NCBI GenBank assembly: GCA_012934845.2
Contig: WNNJ02000853.1
Coordinates: 62,001 to 126,000, forward strand
Reading direction: 5' to 3'
DNA from: Pomphorhynchus laevis
Taxonomy: Eukaryota > Acanthocephala > Palaeacanthocephala > Echinorhynchida > Pomphorhynchidae
DNA: 64,000 bases
The position numbers and the translations under genes are program-made. Shown here one piece after another: positions 10,880 through 23,282 of this stretch. The notes beneath the pieces are model-generated. The model made no database searches, had not been told where the DNA came from, and saw only the letters and a list, made by a program, of their open reading frames with translations. Within the stretch, counting starts at the first letter, position 1, and each line of letters starts with the position of its first letter.

Positions 10880-13725
10880 TTGGTTTATAACAAACTTGCC
10901 CCAATCAACAGAAGATTTACAGCAGATTTTCGTACACACCGGTGCCAAGACGCCGTGGCCGACCTTTCACCGACCAACATTCAGACGAACTTAACGGAGT
11001 CAAACATTGAACAGTTATACAAGATTGTTATACACTGGAAATCGAACTTATTTAGTCTGCCGCTTTGCGGGGTAAGCAATGATTTCATTGACACTCTAGC
11101 TACATTCTTTCGTGCAGTGGCTGAGATGTCTCATACAAAAAAGTGGCTTTGAAAAAAACCATGATTTTTACTCAATATATTCTCCAACGCACCCCTTCAA
11201 GAAAAATTTATATAGTAAGGAAAACAATGGAAATTATGGCAAGCAGGGAAATTGGAGGAACTATACAAGGAAGCGAACATATTGCAAAGCAAAAGTCGTC
11301 AAACCAAACATGACGCGAGACAGGTGGAATAGGGTAGACAAACAGTCGAATGATTACAGCGGGGAGGATTGCAGCCTCTTCCGCGATTTTAGAGGAGCAA
11401 CACATTTCGCGAACGCTTCGTCCAGATTGCATTATAAACGGATTAAGTGTTTTCGAGTTTCTACAAAGCTTACATTCGGAGCCGTCACCAATAAGGGAAT
11501 GCGCCATCCTGAAGGAGAGTATTAAGAAGTGGTAGAACATCACCCCTCCATATTCACAAAAATTGATGTAGATCGGATTGTGAGGGCTGCAAAGCAAACC
11601 AAAGGAAGTGCAGGTCTCTCGGGATTGGATGCAGCTGCATGACTACACATGCTAATCCATTTCAATAGACATTCAAACTCACTAGCCCTAGCTCTTGCAA
11701 ATTTAGCATTCGAATTACTTCAGAGAGAGTAAATGCGGAAGTACTTAAAGCGTTCACAACCTGTAGATTGGTGACGATAGAAAAGAAAACAGAAGGGAGT
11801 AGGCCAATCGGGATTGCCGATGTAGCCCGTCGAATAGTTGGCAAAACGATACTGGAGGTCATCAGGAAGGATATACAAGTGACAGCGAGAAACACCCAAC
11901 TATGTGCCGCACAACCAAGTGGAATTGAATACGGTGTGCACTCATTAAGGGAAGCATACTCTTAATGCCCGAGCTATGGAATATTATCCATCGACGCGAG
12001 CAATGCGTTTAATTCAATCAATCGACAGGTGGTGTTAAGAAACATGAATCACACATGTCCCGCACTGGCAATCATCCTTGCAAATACATACTCCAATGAT
12101 TCTTGTCTAGCCATGGAGGGGGAGACAATATGGTAAAAAGGAGGTTTCACACAAGGCGTTCCATTGGCCATGTCCGCGTTTGCAATGGCGTCCATGCCGC
12201 TGATTAAGTTGATAAAACATCGTACGCAATCATTAACCCAAAAATGGTTCGCAGATGATGCAGAATCTATAGAGGACTTACGTATAGCATGGCGAACGGT
12301 GACAGAATTCGGGCTAATGTTCGGGTACAGTGTAAACCCAAGCAAAACACAGTTGCTGTTGCATCAACCGTTCACGCATTATGGTGAGTGGATGAGGAAC
12401 ATTCAAGTGAAACTAGATGGAATCGGAGTGATGGGTAGCCCAATCGGAACTGCCACATTTATTGAAAAATGTATTTAAAACAAAGTGAAGAAGTGGTCAA
12501 TTTTGATAGTCCGGTTATCGCAAGTCGGAGACACAGACCCACATTCGGCTTATTCTGGTCTCGTGTTGTCATTGCAGTAAAAATGGACATACCTGTTAAG
12601 AACTACACATTCCATGAAGGAACAATTGCAAGGGCTATGGGAGGCAGTGGTGGGTCTTCTACTTCCAACTCTAACTGGACAGCATCTATATAAAGACATG
12701 ATAGCATTGTTGTCGATGCCATTCAGCCTTGGTGGAGTTGGAATAATTGATCCAACTTATATTCACGACATCGGATTCGAATGTTCACGCACAGTTTGTA
12801 ACTCGTACTTAATGAATTTACTGGACGAGGCATTATGGAACGAACAGAACTGGAGGAAGAAGACGTCTTCTAATCATAGGCAGTCGGCTTACAGGGCAAA
12901 ATTGAGAAGCATTATTCAGTCACTTTCCGACACGACAAAATTAGCTAGATAACATGCGACCATGAGTAGTACATCTGCCTGGTTGAACGCTCTCCCGTTA
13001 ACAAAAGAAAACCAACATCTCTCAGCAAACGAATTCAGAGATGCGATGTGCACTCGGTATGGTTGGAACCAAATATTAATTTACACAAAATATAAATAAA
13101 AATTAAATATGAATTTACACAAATTCATATTATTGAATTTGTGTAAATTTGTGCATATTATTGTCTGTGGGACACGGATTACACTCAGTCACGCTCTCTC
13201 GTGCAAGCGAGGAGGTCTCCCGATAATTCGCCACAACGTAATCAGAGACCTTTTTACTGTCGAACTAGCGGACGTATGCCATGGAATTGAAATCGAGCCG
13301 CTACTAAAACCAATTACCTCTCAGACAATCTTCGAACACAGTACAACTTGTCATGACCGCGAGGTAAGATTGGATGTTGTATGCTCCGGGCTATTTGAAG
13401 AAGATTCGAGCGGACGTTCTTCGAGGTCAGCATTCTCAATTCGCATATTCAATCTTACTCGCACTCGCTCGCTTCAGCATTCCAATACCACGAACATCGC
13501 AAACGAGCCAAGTATGAGGAATGCACGACCATCATCGAACACAGCAATTTCCAACCCCTGATTTTCGCATGTAAAGGTGGTGCGTCTCCGGCCGCCAGTC
13601 ATGTGATCAAAAGAATCGCAACACTAAAAGCAAAACGAGGTCGTTGAACATATAGCGAAAAGATCCGCAAAATGAGGACCACAATCGCATTTGAACTAGC
13701 CAGAGCCGCGTCTGCTTGTATATTA
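10880..13725 (+). mobile_element. LINE-like retroelement with knuckle-nuclease C-terminus
   Basis: The most complete copy of the window's multi-copy RT family. In order it shows an N-terminal helical block (10880-11150, IEQLYKIVIHWKSNLFSLP). Next is an RT finger block (11800, SRPIGIADVARRIVGKTIL) and palm motif A (11980, LSIDASNAFNSINR). Then come motif B (12150, GFTQGVPLAMS) and motif C (12245, WFADDAES). A connection block at 12490-12760 has DPHSAYS, KWTYLLRT, PTLTGQ and LGGVGIIDP. A single-knuckle block follows at 13165 (CGTRITLSHALSC, GG, RHNVIRD). A nuclease-like block is at 13370 (RLDV ... FSIRIFN) and the tail at 13520 is FQPLIFACKGGAS. At least six stops or frameshifts break it, and an AT-rich foldback of about 85 bp is inserted near 13077-13160. 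The RT is of LINE/group II type rather than LTR type, and the C-terminal nuclease suggests kinship with restriction-like-endonuclease LINEs; I cannot name the clade. Confidence 0.8.
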
Positions 13726-13729
13726 TTTG

Positions 13730-16715
13730 TAATTATTTTAATAAATTTGCTTTATTATTTAAAGTATTAGCTGGGTGGAACATCATAGCACTAATAAGTG
13801 ACGCGGATGGATCAATCGATAAGATTATCGTGACCGTAATCCAACCGTCAACTTTCGCTAAACATCGATTCAATGATACATACCTTTTGTATTTTACGTT
13901 TATTGTCCCGAAAATTGGTCAATACATCGTTTATTGATTAATGAATTAATGATTGATTATTCTTAATTAATTAATTATTTATTTAAAAATTTATATTATA
14001 AATTTGGTTAATTATAAATTATATAAAATGGATTTAAAATGTATTTAATAAATACATATAAAAGGCCATATTTTAATGAATATTTCACTTTCATTAGGCA
14101 TATGAACAAAATCCTTACAAAACGAAAAGCAGTTAATGCATTTGTTTTAAAATAATTTTGTTCATATACCTATTGAAGACAGTCGATGCCGGAATATAAA
14201 TTCTTTATAATAATATTTATACCTTTTTCATTCTAAAAATAGAATATCGAATTACTCGTATACGATGTCACTTAATGCTTTATATGCCTTTGTTATACTG
14301 TAGATGGTCATTGTAAAAATCTGAAATTTTAGAGCAGAATCAACAAAATAAATTTATTTTTACATTTCGCTAATTGCTGCTAGCATCATCATTTTTGTTT
14401 TTATGATGCACTAGTAATCCTTCAAATGCTTTCATAATCCTTCAAATATTAAATGATAAATGAGCGGGGTGTCAAAGTGTTTCAAATGCAACCGCTATCG
14501 ATATCAGTTATTTTTTTATTATAAAAATCACAAATTAGTAATGGCTGAAAGCTTGATGTTTATTAGTGTATATATAAACCAAGTGAGTTGTGTATTTAAT
14601 TTTTTAATATTGATAAATGTAACAATATCCACAAATGAGTCTTACAAAAAACGTTTTTACTGCTAAAATAATCCCAGATTCTCATGGTGTCTCAAAAAAT
14701 CTGTTTTTGTTAAAGCTCTGTCAATATTGATAGTTTTGGCATGCTGATAGTAATGCAAACTGCTTTTAAAAGTGCGAATTATATACTTTTTCTTGTGGTA
14801 ATACTGCATTATTCGTATTTTTATTGATCTTTGTTTGAGATTTTCCGTATGGCTTTTCATTATAGTCCATTAAATGCCTTTTGAATTCCACCAGTAGTTG
14901 ACATATTTACAGAAATAAACTTTTCCTTCTCAATATGGAAAAAACACGTTCATCACACTTTTTTTATGATTGAATGATAATTAAATGTAGGTTCAGCCGA
15001 TCAATGAATTATCGAAAGATCTAAGTGATTAAATGCGTGTACGTCAATGGATGATCGCTCGATTCCTTCCCCGGATATGTCTAATCTTACCGGAATCATT
15101 CTCGACGACATATCTCTTGTTGTACAGCGTGATACAAATTCTAAGCACTAATCAACTGGTTGCAGAATTGATTCAACCTAATTATTGTGCCTCAACCTTA
15201 TTGTGGCAGGACAGAGCATGTGTTACACTAAATGTTTTCACCATCTGCTAAAGGCTTTGTCACGATATGACAGATCATAGTACCCATCAACAGCGTCATG
15301 AAATTGCTGTTTTTTAAAATAAATCCTAAAAATTTAAAAGAATAGATTGTCGACGGATATGGATGCATCTTTTTAACTGGCAAGCTGCATAATAAATTCT
15401 TATTCGTTGATAATTGAATGATCCACCTTTTCTCCTCCTCAAATCCAATCCCGTTTTTTCCTGAATTCAGTTATTAACGATTTCTAAATATTGTCTAACT
15501 CTGCGTTATTCGCATAAATTATATTTGAATCGGTAATGATTACTGATTGACGAAATTTTTCTGAATCTGATTGATCTCTATTACGTGTTAGTGAATTATT
15601 CATTGAATTATATTATTGAGTGTATTTAATTCGAAACTAGCAAATACAATAACACAGATTTTTGTGTCGTAATAATATATTTAATATTTATTATATTTTA
15701 TATTATAATAAAATATATTATATTATATAATTTATTATAATTTATTATAATATAATAAATTATATTGTAATTTATATATTACAAAAAATAGAATTTAATT
15801 TAAAACTAAAATTAAATGAAAATTATATTTTTTTATATTACAGGGTAGGTTGATGTGTTCGCACATTTTTATATCGCCGATTCTCATGGTATTGCTTTAC
15901 AATCCAACTTGCAAATTCATGGTGAATATGTTTAAAAATGTGACAATTTATCAAGATAATAAAATATGGAAAACAAATTTATAAAAAATATCGTTTTAAC
16001 TTCGACAAATCACATCTAGCCAGCTTGAGGCATGCCGATCGTTATATGTTAGAATAATGAGGGTATTATAAATATAGTCATAGCAAGTCTTATATATTTG
16101 ATCGAATTGCGTGTCAAAAATTCGTCAAAGCATCTTTATACTATAAATCGATTGTTCATTCGTACTTTTTAATTTTTGATTGAACAGAATGGAGTAAAAT
16201 AATTTTTTATTCCTGACAAAAATAATTTCTAATAATTAATTTAAAAGAATTATTTTACTATATCATGTTCAACCAAAAACATATTTAAAAATTATTTTTT
16301 TAAATAATTATTTTACTTTAAAAATGTTAATCTGGTTAATTGCTCTAAAAGCAAATAACTGTATTATTAGAAGCATTTTTTTAACATAAAAATATAGAGA
16401 ATTCACCGTTCTGTTAAATAATGTATGGAGGTAATAATAATATGTTAAATAATGTATGAAAGTAATAATATGTTAAATAATGTATGGAAGCAGAAAATCT
16501 CCTTTTAAATAAAAATCAAAATTAACATATATTAAAATAATTTTGAATTAACATTAATTTTAAGGTCATGTAATTCTTCTTTCCTTTGTAAATTGCTTAA
16601 ATAATTTCATGATTATTTTTTAATATTTTTTTTCTTAGATAAATTTTTATTTTAGACTCGCTAGCATCTTTGAGCAATAAAAATTTTTAAGGCATTTGAT
16701 TTAAAAAGTTGAAAT
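13730..16715. other. AT-rich spacer, no gene seen
   Basis: Mostly low-complexity DNA. It holds a small foldback at 14091-14176 (CATTAGGCATATGAACAAAA and its reverse complement, loop about 40 bases). Short open frames (14460, 14663, 15033) show no family motif and are not called. Confidence 0.55.
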
Positions 16716-16718
16716 TTA

Positions 16719-16925
16719 AGATAAACGTCATTTTTATGAATTGACTAATAAATAACAGACGTTGTATCAGAATAAGAATTAGAGGTAATCAGGAGGAACT
16801 GCTATGCTATCAGGTGTCGGCCCCTGACTCCTCTACCCAACATAGCAGCGGGGCCAAATACATGCTAATGATGTATTTCCTCTGATAAAACTATCTAGTA
16901 TCTTATTCTAATACAAAGTATATTA
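16719..16925 (+). repeat. 200-bp interspersed repeat, copy A
   Basis: From AAGATAAACGTCATTTTTAT to TCTAATACAAAGTAT this segment is the reverse complement of 28431-28640 at high identity. Shared blocks include AACAGACGTTGTATCAGAAT, AACTGCTATGCTATCAGG, CATAGCAGC.GGGC and TATTCTAATACA. The core has internal symmetry (CTGCTATG / CATAGCAG), so a transcript would fold into a stem. Pieces also lie at 27168-27223, 27561-27662 and 49390-49420. Confidence 0.8.
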
Positions 16926-17342
16926 TTTATTATCCATCCATATTATTATCAATAATATTTTAATATTAGTTCGTTAAATAACGAACTGGTATTTTTAATA
17001 TTTATAATAATAAAAAAAGTTTAAATAATATTAATGCTTCACCAAGGATAATGGCTGTATTTAATGATTATTGTAAAATTTGTACAGAGCCAACTGTGTT
17101 TTTATGAATATAATAAATTAATATCCAAAGGCATTTACAAAAGGTTCCAATAATCTAACAGTCAATTATTTATTAATATTAATTTTTTAAAATAAATTTA
17201 ATAAAATTTGACGACATTAAGGAGTGTTACCGATAAATATATTTTGAGTGAAAGATACTATGAAATCTATAAATTTAAGAATTTTTATACAAAAAGTTAA
17301 CTTTGAGTTAAATTATAGCCTATTACATATTTAATTATATAA

Positions 17343-17505
17343 CATGTTATAACATATGTTATATTATGTGTATAATATGTATTTTTTAATACCAAATATA
17401 CTTATATATATTTAATATACATAGCATGTTATAACATATGTTATATTATGTATATAAAATATATTTTTTAAATACTAAAATTTAATTATTTTTTAATTAT
17501 TTAAG
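17343..17505 (+). repeat. 82-bp tandem duplication
   Basis: CATGTTATAACATATGTTAT starts at 17343 and again at 17425, followed each time by ATTATGT.TATA.AATAT.TTTTTTAA. Two copies, 82-bp period, few differences, in otherwise featureless AT-rich DNA. The unit itself begins with a short palindrome. Confidence 0.75.
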
Positions 17506-17509
17506 TTTG

Positions 17510-19080
17510 TTTTCATATAGTTTTTATTTACATAAGATAATTTTGATAATCATATGTTTATAATTCTTTTAACATTAAATAATCTAACTAAATTCGAATT
17601 TTCATAAGTATTTGAATCGAATTCACATTTTTTGCAAAAATATGTAACGCAAAACAGTAACATTCTACTTTTTTATGGTTTTCCACATGAATAAAGTACA
17701 TTGTTGTGTATGCTTTAACAGTTTAATCTCTGATCGACAGTAATCTAATGTATTACGTATCTCCATATGAAAACAAAATGAATGCTGTATTTATCTTAAA
17801 TAACAGCTTGTTATTAAAAATAATTTCCATTTATATTATCTTAATCATTGCATCACATATACACGTTAGCTATTTCCCTATATCACAACGAACTTCTTTC
17901 CTTTTCAGCTTATATAACATTTAGATTTATATATCGTGCTATTTAAATCTATATTAAGACACATTAAATGGTCACCTTCCACGATAAAAGTGGAGACAAA
18001 AATTCAGGCATAAAAATAGGAAGCAGAATTTTCCTATTGAGGTGATATATACCTTTAATGTGTTGCTATTTTTAGAATGTAATGGATGTAATGGATATTA
18101 TGTTTAATACAGCATAATTAATTAAAATATTATTATATCTAAATACTTGCAGAGTTAGTCACAAATAATCAATCGCAGGTATTTTGCAAAAATTTATTTA
18201 AAAGTCCAAATCAAAGCTAACAAGTCAAGTAAAAACCATTTTCTTAAAAGAATCCAATAATTGCAAAGTTTTTTACTGAAATTTAATTTTGATGAATTAA
18301 AATTTCACTTTAATTCAAATTTAATCGAATTCCACTCTTATTATATTTTAACTTTAAAATATTTAAAGTTAACTTTAAATTCAATTTTTTACTTCAGAAT
18401 AAAATCGAACAGTATTTTGTTTTTAATTCAATTTCGGATATGAACGTCTAAATGATTATTTTTCGATTTCATTCGTTATATTTTAATTGTTTACTTTTAA
18501 ATTTAAATTAATTTTAAAATTAACTGTTTACTTTTTTCTATTATTAAAATTGATAATGATTTGTTTAATTTCAAATTTACTCAAATATGGTCACACCATA
18601 AAAATTTGTCTAGAAACGTTTTCTAATATAAATGTGTTTTTTTTTAAATATAGAATTTATTATGATGCCATAATATTTTTACTTTAGCGTACACGTGGGA
18701 AACAGGGGATATTTTTTAACTACTAAAAGCATTTCGTCAATATTCAGATGTAGCAAATCCATCATCATGAAATTGCATGTTGATGCCAACATGTAGCATG
18801 CTAGCATCATATCATTTGTTGAGTAATTCAATATCAAATTGATATCACAATTCGATTTTGTTTAAAAATAATTTATGTTATTTCAAGGGTTATCCAATCT
18901 GAAATTAAAAAGCAATTAAAAATAGTACAAAAAACAGTCAATAATAAACAACGTCTATTTTAACATTAGGTGATACTAAAAATTGCCCAGCTATCATTCG
19001 AGGATTTAATTTCAGAGTAAGTTCTGGTTTATTTCCTGAAATGATCATCATTTAGGCTAATGCAAATCACCTCCCTTATT
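17510..19080. other. AT-rich spacer, no gene seen
   Basis: T-rich low-complexity stretches give short Phe/Leu/Ile-rich open frames (18261, 18487) that have the composition expected by chance and no motif. No gene is called. Confidence 0.6.
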
Positions 19081-19114
19081 TTTCTTTTACATCAAATTTT
19101 CTTTTTATATTCTA

Positions 19115-19245
19115 TTTTTATATTTCGCTAGCTGCAAAATCAGAAGAAAAAAAAGAACAAAATGTGTTCATCTGTACCATTTGATGAACAAAGTGTATGC
19201 CTTTTGATGCTAGCAGCAGCTAGCGAAATATTAAAATAAATAAAT
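19115..19245. repeat. Small foldback with TTTCGCTAGC ends
   Basis: ATATTTCGCTAGCTGC at about 19121 is answered by GCAGCTAGCGAAATATT at about 19213, enclosing some 75 bases. The TTTCGCTA / TAGCGAAA termini recur in the larger foldback family at 22329 and 27287, and singly near 14365, so they may be relatives. Confidence 0.6.
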
Positions 19246-19633
19246 GTTTACAGTTCTCGCTCCAAAATAATAAAAAATGCAATTTTGTAATGATTATTTC
19301 AAAAGTAATCATTATTATAATTTAAATATTAATTATTAAAAATTATTTAATTCTGCTATCTAATTGTTATATAATAAATAAAAAAATATAATTAAATTGT
19401 ACTAATATTTAAACAAGGCTATTTGATATACCAATTGATAAATGAAATCGTACAAAAACAAAACGTATAAAGACAAAATTAAACGAATTAAACGTGTAAT
19501 AATAAAATTAAAAATAAATCGAAAATGAAAAAGAGTAACTGTAAAAACAAGAAAACAAAGAATTAATAAAAACAACACGTAAATTTTAAATTCAAAAAAT
19601 CGAAAGGTACTAGACTATTATAAATGTTTAGGA

Positions 19634-20857
19634 ATGGAATTAAGCTGGTTCCTCCAGAAATATTCTGCCACCAAAATACAACGATCTGTTAGTGACGACT
19701 CCTTTATAGATAGATTGAACCACACATACACATCATTTGTAATTCTATTCTTTGCCATAATATTAACTACCAAGCAATACGTAGGTGATCCCATAGACTG
19801 CTGGGGTCCCGCTGAATTGAAAGGAAGTTATGAAAAATATATGGAGAGTTACTGCTGGCTAAAGAACACGTATACTATGAGAGAGGACAATCAATTATCA
19901 CTAGATTTGAGGAAAATGAATGAAATAAAATACTATCAATGGACTCCGCTTATATTGGTTATGCAGGCAGCGGTTTTTTACTTTCCAAAGATACTATGGA
20001 GGACATTAGGCCCAAGAATATCAGGAATTAATTTGTATGATATTGCAACAGTGGCTCATAAATCAGTACAATATAACGAAGCTGAGTACAATCAAAACGA
20101 TATGCGCTATATGGTAAAATCATTTGAACGGATGATTTTAACGGATAGTATGCGTGCTAAAAGAGTAAACCTTAGACAACGCTTTTGCAAACCAGCTTAT
20201 ATCTCAACATCTGGATCCAGGCTTTGTTATTTGTATATTTTTATAAAACTTGTGTGGATATGTATTTCAATTGGACAAATTTTGGCTATGAATGCTTTGC
20301 TTTCAAATTATAAAGATATGTATGGGATAAAATTATTGAGGTCATTTTTAAGTGAACAAACAGAACTTCAGTCATCCTATTTCCCGAAAGTTACATTTTG
20401 TGATTTTGAGATCCGCGAAATCGGATATACACACCATTATACAGTGCAATGCGTATTGCGAGCCAATCTTCTTAACGAAATTGCCTATACAGTCATATGG
20501 TTTTGGATTACGATAGTCTTGGTGGCGTCAATTATAGATCTCATTTCATGGCTACACTTTCTAACACCTTGGGGTACCTATTCATATTTGCGGAAACAAA
20601 TTGATTTACTATTAATATATGATGTTGGCGATATTGATTCACTGCGTTCAGTCCAGTTGCTTAAATTTCTTAAAAACAATCTTACAAATGATTGCATAGT
20701 TTGCTTAAATATATTGGAGAAAAGTGCAGGAACGTTTCTCATTTTGGAAATAATGTTAAATCTGTGGAAAACAATTAATCCGCTACCGGTTACATCAAGA
20801 AGAACACTATCCCAGATGCCAACTAAATATCCACACAAAGGTGTTTTGCATACGTAA
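19634..20857 (+). CDS. Innexin (gap-junction channel subunit), single exon
   Basis: A 407-residue open frame that makes an innexin, the four-pass membrane protein whose oligomers form invertebrate gap junctions. Signature YYQW is at residues 100-103, just before the second membrane segment (about 104-120). The first segment is about 33-46, the third about 197-220 and the fourth about 283-305. The extracellular loops hold the expected two cysteines each, C56/C74 (loop 1) and C256/C273 (loop 2), with the QYVGDPIDCW block at 48-57. The length fits the family. The reading is intronless, with an AG acceptor two bases before the ATG. Residues CW after the loop 1 Pro, CDFEIR (256-261) and TVQCVL (270-275) differ from the usual insect innexin pattern and recall nematode, mollusc or cnidarian members. 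No paralogue lies nearby. An AATAAA-type signal follows (about 20924). Confidence 0.93.
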   Translation: MELSWFLQKYSATKIQRSVSDDSFIDRLNHTYTSFVILFFAIILTTKQYVGDPIDCWGPAELKGSYEKYMESYCWLKNTYTMREDNQLSLDLRKMNEIKYYQWTPLILVMQAAVFYFPKILWRTLGPRISGINLYDIATVAHKSVQYNEAEYNQNDMRYMVKSFERMILTDSMRAKRVNLRQRFCKPAYISTSGSRLCYLYIFIKLVWICISIGQILAMNALLSNYKDMYGIKLLRSFLSEQTELQSSYFPKVTFCDFEIREIGYTHHYTVQCVLRANLLNEIAYTVIWFWITIVLVASIIDLISWLHFLTPWGTYSYLRKQIDLLLIYDVGDIDSLRSVQLLKFLKNNLTNDCIVCLNILEKSAGTFLILEIMLNLWKTINPLPVTSRRTLSQMPTKYPHKGVLHT

Positions 20858-20999
20858 CGCACTTATAATGTAGTTAAACTTTCTATTTTGAACATTCAAA
20901 TTCCTTGATCTTTCAGTGACTACTAATAAAGCGTAAAAAATGATGACTTCTGTCAATTGATATTTTAATAAATTGTATTATAATTTTTTTTTTATTTTT

Positions 21000-21210
21000 T
21001 TTTAAATTCAAAATATTATTAACAAATTAGTAGTCACCCTCGAATGGGTCTATAAATGTCAGAATATATTATATAATTGTATTATAAATACAATTATATA
21101 TATATTATTGTATATATATTGTATATATATGTATATATTGAATAATATATAATTGTATTATAAATTGTAATATTAATAATATTAATATTTATAATATAAA
21201 ATACATAATA
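21000..21210. repeat. TA-rich simple sequence
   Basis: ATATATTGTATATATATGTA-type runs, with a palindromic AATTGTATTATAAATAC stretch near 21075. A short block ACCCTC.AATGGGTC at 21036 resembles 54543, which lies just downstream of a LINE, so the left edge may be an old LINE 3' end. Confidence 0.45.
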
Positions 21211-21214
21211 TTTT

Positions 21215-21480
21215 TTTCAATATGAAAAGGCTGTGCAATATGCATCGTTAAAGGAATTATCGAATTGGTTAACTTGTAAACCTCTCGTAACTTAATGATT
21301 TCATACACAAGAATATAGAGATGCATTGTGTGCCCGTTGCAACTAGACTCCAAAGGATTTGTCTAGACAATGGAAACACTAACAATGTAATTGATCACTA
21401 ATAACAACTTATGATCTCTCTCTTATGTAAAAAGTAATCACTTAATTTCATGAAATACAATGAGGTTCGTGATTTTTTGT
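21215..21480 (+). mobile_element. Fragment of the knuckle-nuclease RT family
   Basis: The reading ASLKELSNWLTCKPLV, then FHTQEYRDALCARCN, matches the block just before the knuckle in 10880-13725 (SAWLNALPL ... NEFRDAMCTRYGW). After a frame change LSLLCKK and FMKYNEVRDFL match HALSCKRGG and RHNVIRDLF. The first knuckle cysteines are lost. Sequence to about 21920 has no clear match. Confidence 0.5.
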
Positions 21481-22299
21481 AAAACAATAAATAAATGTTG
21501 TTGGGGTGTCTCTACCACACTATCATTGCAACGACTAAATGATACTACGTTTTTGAATGTTCCACCACTACCGCTTCTTGTTTGTAATGGACTTTTTGGA
21601 GAGAGGCTGGAGATAACATAATAATCCTGCTAATATTGAAAATTCTCCAGATCAAGCATTTCATCCGCCACAACAAATGCAATACGTTCAATGTATTGCA
21701 TTAAAAGCTATGGCATCGAAAATTGCAGACAGGCAAAAATAAAACTAAGTATCAACTATTAAGGCAAGTTAACCTGTTCACTAATGGGGCAGGTTATGTG
21801 CAATCATGCCAGATTATATTAAGCAATATGTGTTTAGACAGTCTAAGAAGTCATCTAACAATCTGCCTAAATATTGAAGATTTATGTGTTAAACAAATTA
21901 AAATTAATGGACTGATTTTAGAGTAAATTTTGACAATCGAAAATATTTTTTAAAAGCTGTTTAAACTTAAAATTTGTTTTCTCGACGCTGGTTTATTTTT
22001 TGATATAATTAATTCAAGTGCATAACGTCCATTAAAATCACACATTCTGATTCATAAATTTTTCGATTATGAAGTGAATTAGATCAAGTTTAGATTTCAT
22101 TATACAATAATAAAGGTACGATAACACACTGACTTAATTTCAAATGTTATGGTTTTTATTTTAGTAGTTAGTAAGATAATTATTTTAACAAACTAAAAAT
22201 TTTGTATTAAAAAAATTAAGAATAAATTTAAAATTATAATTAAATTCACATATAAAATATTTAACTTTGCAGTAATACATAACGTCACCATATTCAGAA

Positions 22300-22500
22300 A
22301 TAAATAGTTGATACTGATCCATTATTGATAAATAATTATTGGAGCTAGATCAAAGGAAAGAGTATTTTTTTGATATTTCTCTAACTTCTATTAGCATCTT
22401 CAGAAAATTAAAAGGCAATTTTCTGAAGATGCTAACAGAAGTTAGCGAAATATCAAAAATAATTTCTTCTTTCCTTTGATCCAGCTCCAATAATTATTTA
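22300..22500. repeat. Foldback element, family 1, copy 1
   Basis: AATAATTATTGGAGCTAGAT at 22331 is the near-perfect reverse complement of the end at 22500, and the arms (about 80 bases each) meet near 22405. They include TGATATTTC.CTAACTTCT and GCATCTTCAGAAAATT. A second copy lies at 27287-27522, and its flank AATGGATCAGTATCAACTAT is the reverse complement of 22305-22324. Short arm-to-arm divergence suggests recent activity. Confidence 0.85.
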
Positions 22501-23282
22501 TATCGGATATGGTAATTTTAAATAATTTTATCTAAAAAAACGAAATCGGATAATGTTGGGTTATCATCAATAAATATATAATAAATATAAATAAAAAAGC
22601 CATAATATATTGGAATATATAAATAGTATTTAATTATGAAATACATATATGTATATTTTATATTTTGTAAAAGATATTTGCGAATAAATTAAGCATCTTA
22701 CCTCTCTTGAGGTAATATTAATATTATATTATAATATTAATATTATATTATATTACTATATTAATATTATATTAATATTATTAATAATACAATATAATAA
22801 TATTATATTAATACTATAACATTTTATTATATTATAATAAAATTTTATAATTTAATTTAGAAAACAATATTTTGTCTTTAAAATACGCAATAATATACCC
22901 TTGACAAAGAACACATCTCAGCAGCAACGATCTGAAAAATTCGTATAGAGATGGTAGCTTTTATTTCAACACATGTTTTTTTAAACAGTAAAACTTAATC
23001 AAAATAAACATCATAGATTATAATTTGAACTCATAATTTTACAAAATGTTTATGTGACTTTTGATTTTGCAAATCAAAAAAATCGCAATTTACTTTTCTA
23101 TTAAGCTGAATGCTGATAGCATCATCAGACAGTACACTACAATTTGTTCACCGAATCTCTAGTTGAGCATTACATGTGTTTTGCCTTGTTCGTATAATTG
23201 TACAATTTAGTGATGCTAACACTGATATTAAATATCAGATCATGCTAACATAAAGTAACAAAAATATTTTATTTTAATTTAT

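Noticed and set aside
18261-18687. Phe/Ile/Leu-rich open frames that look like membrane proteins
   Set aside because: Produced by T-rich low-complexity DNA; no charged loops, no start context, no homologue pattern.
20578-20862. Minus-strand open frame across the innexin 3' end
   Set aside because: Shadow of the innexin coding sequence.
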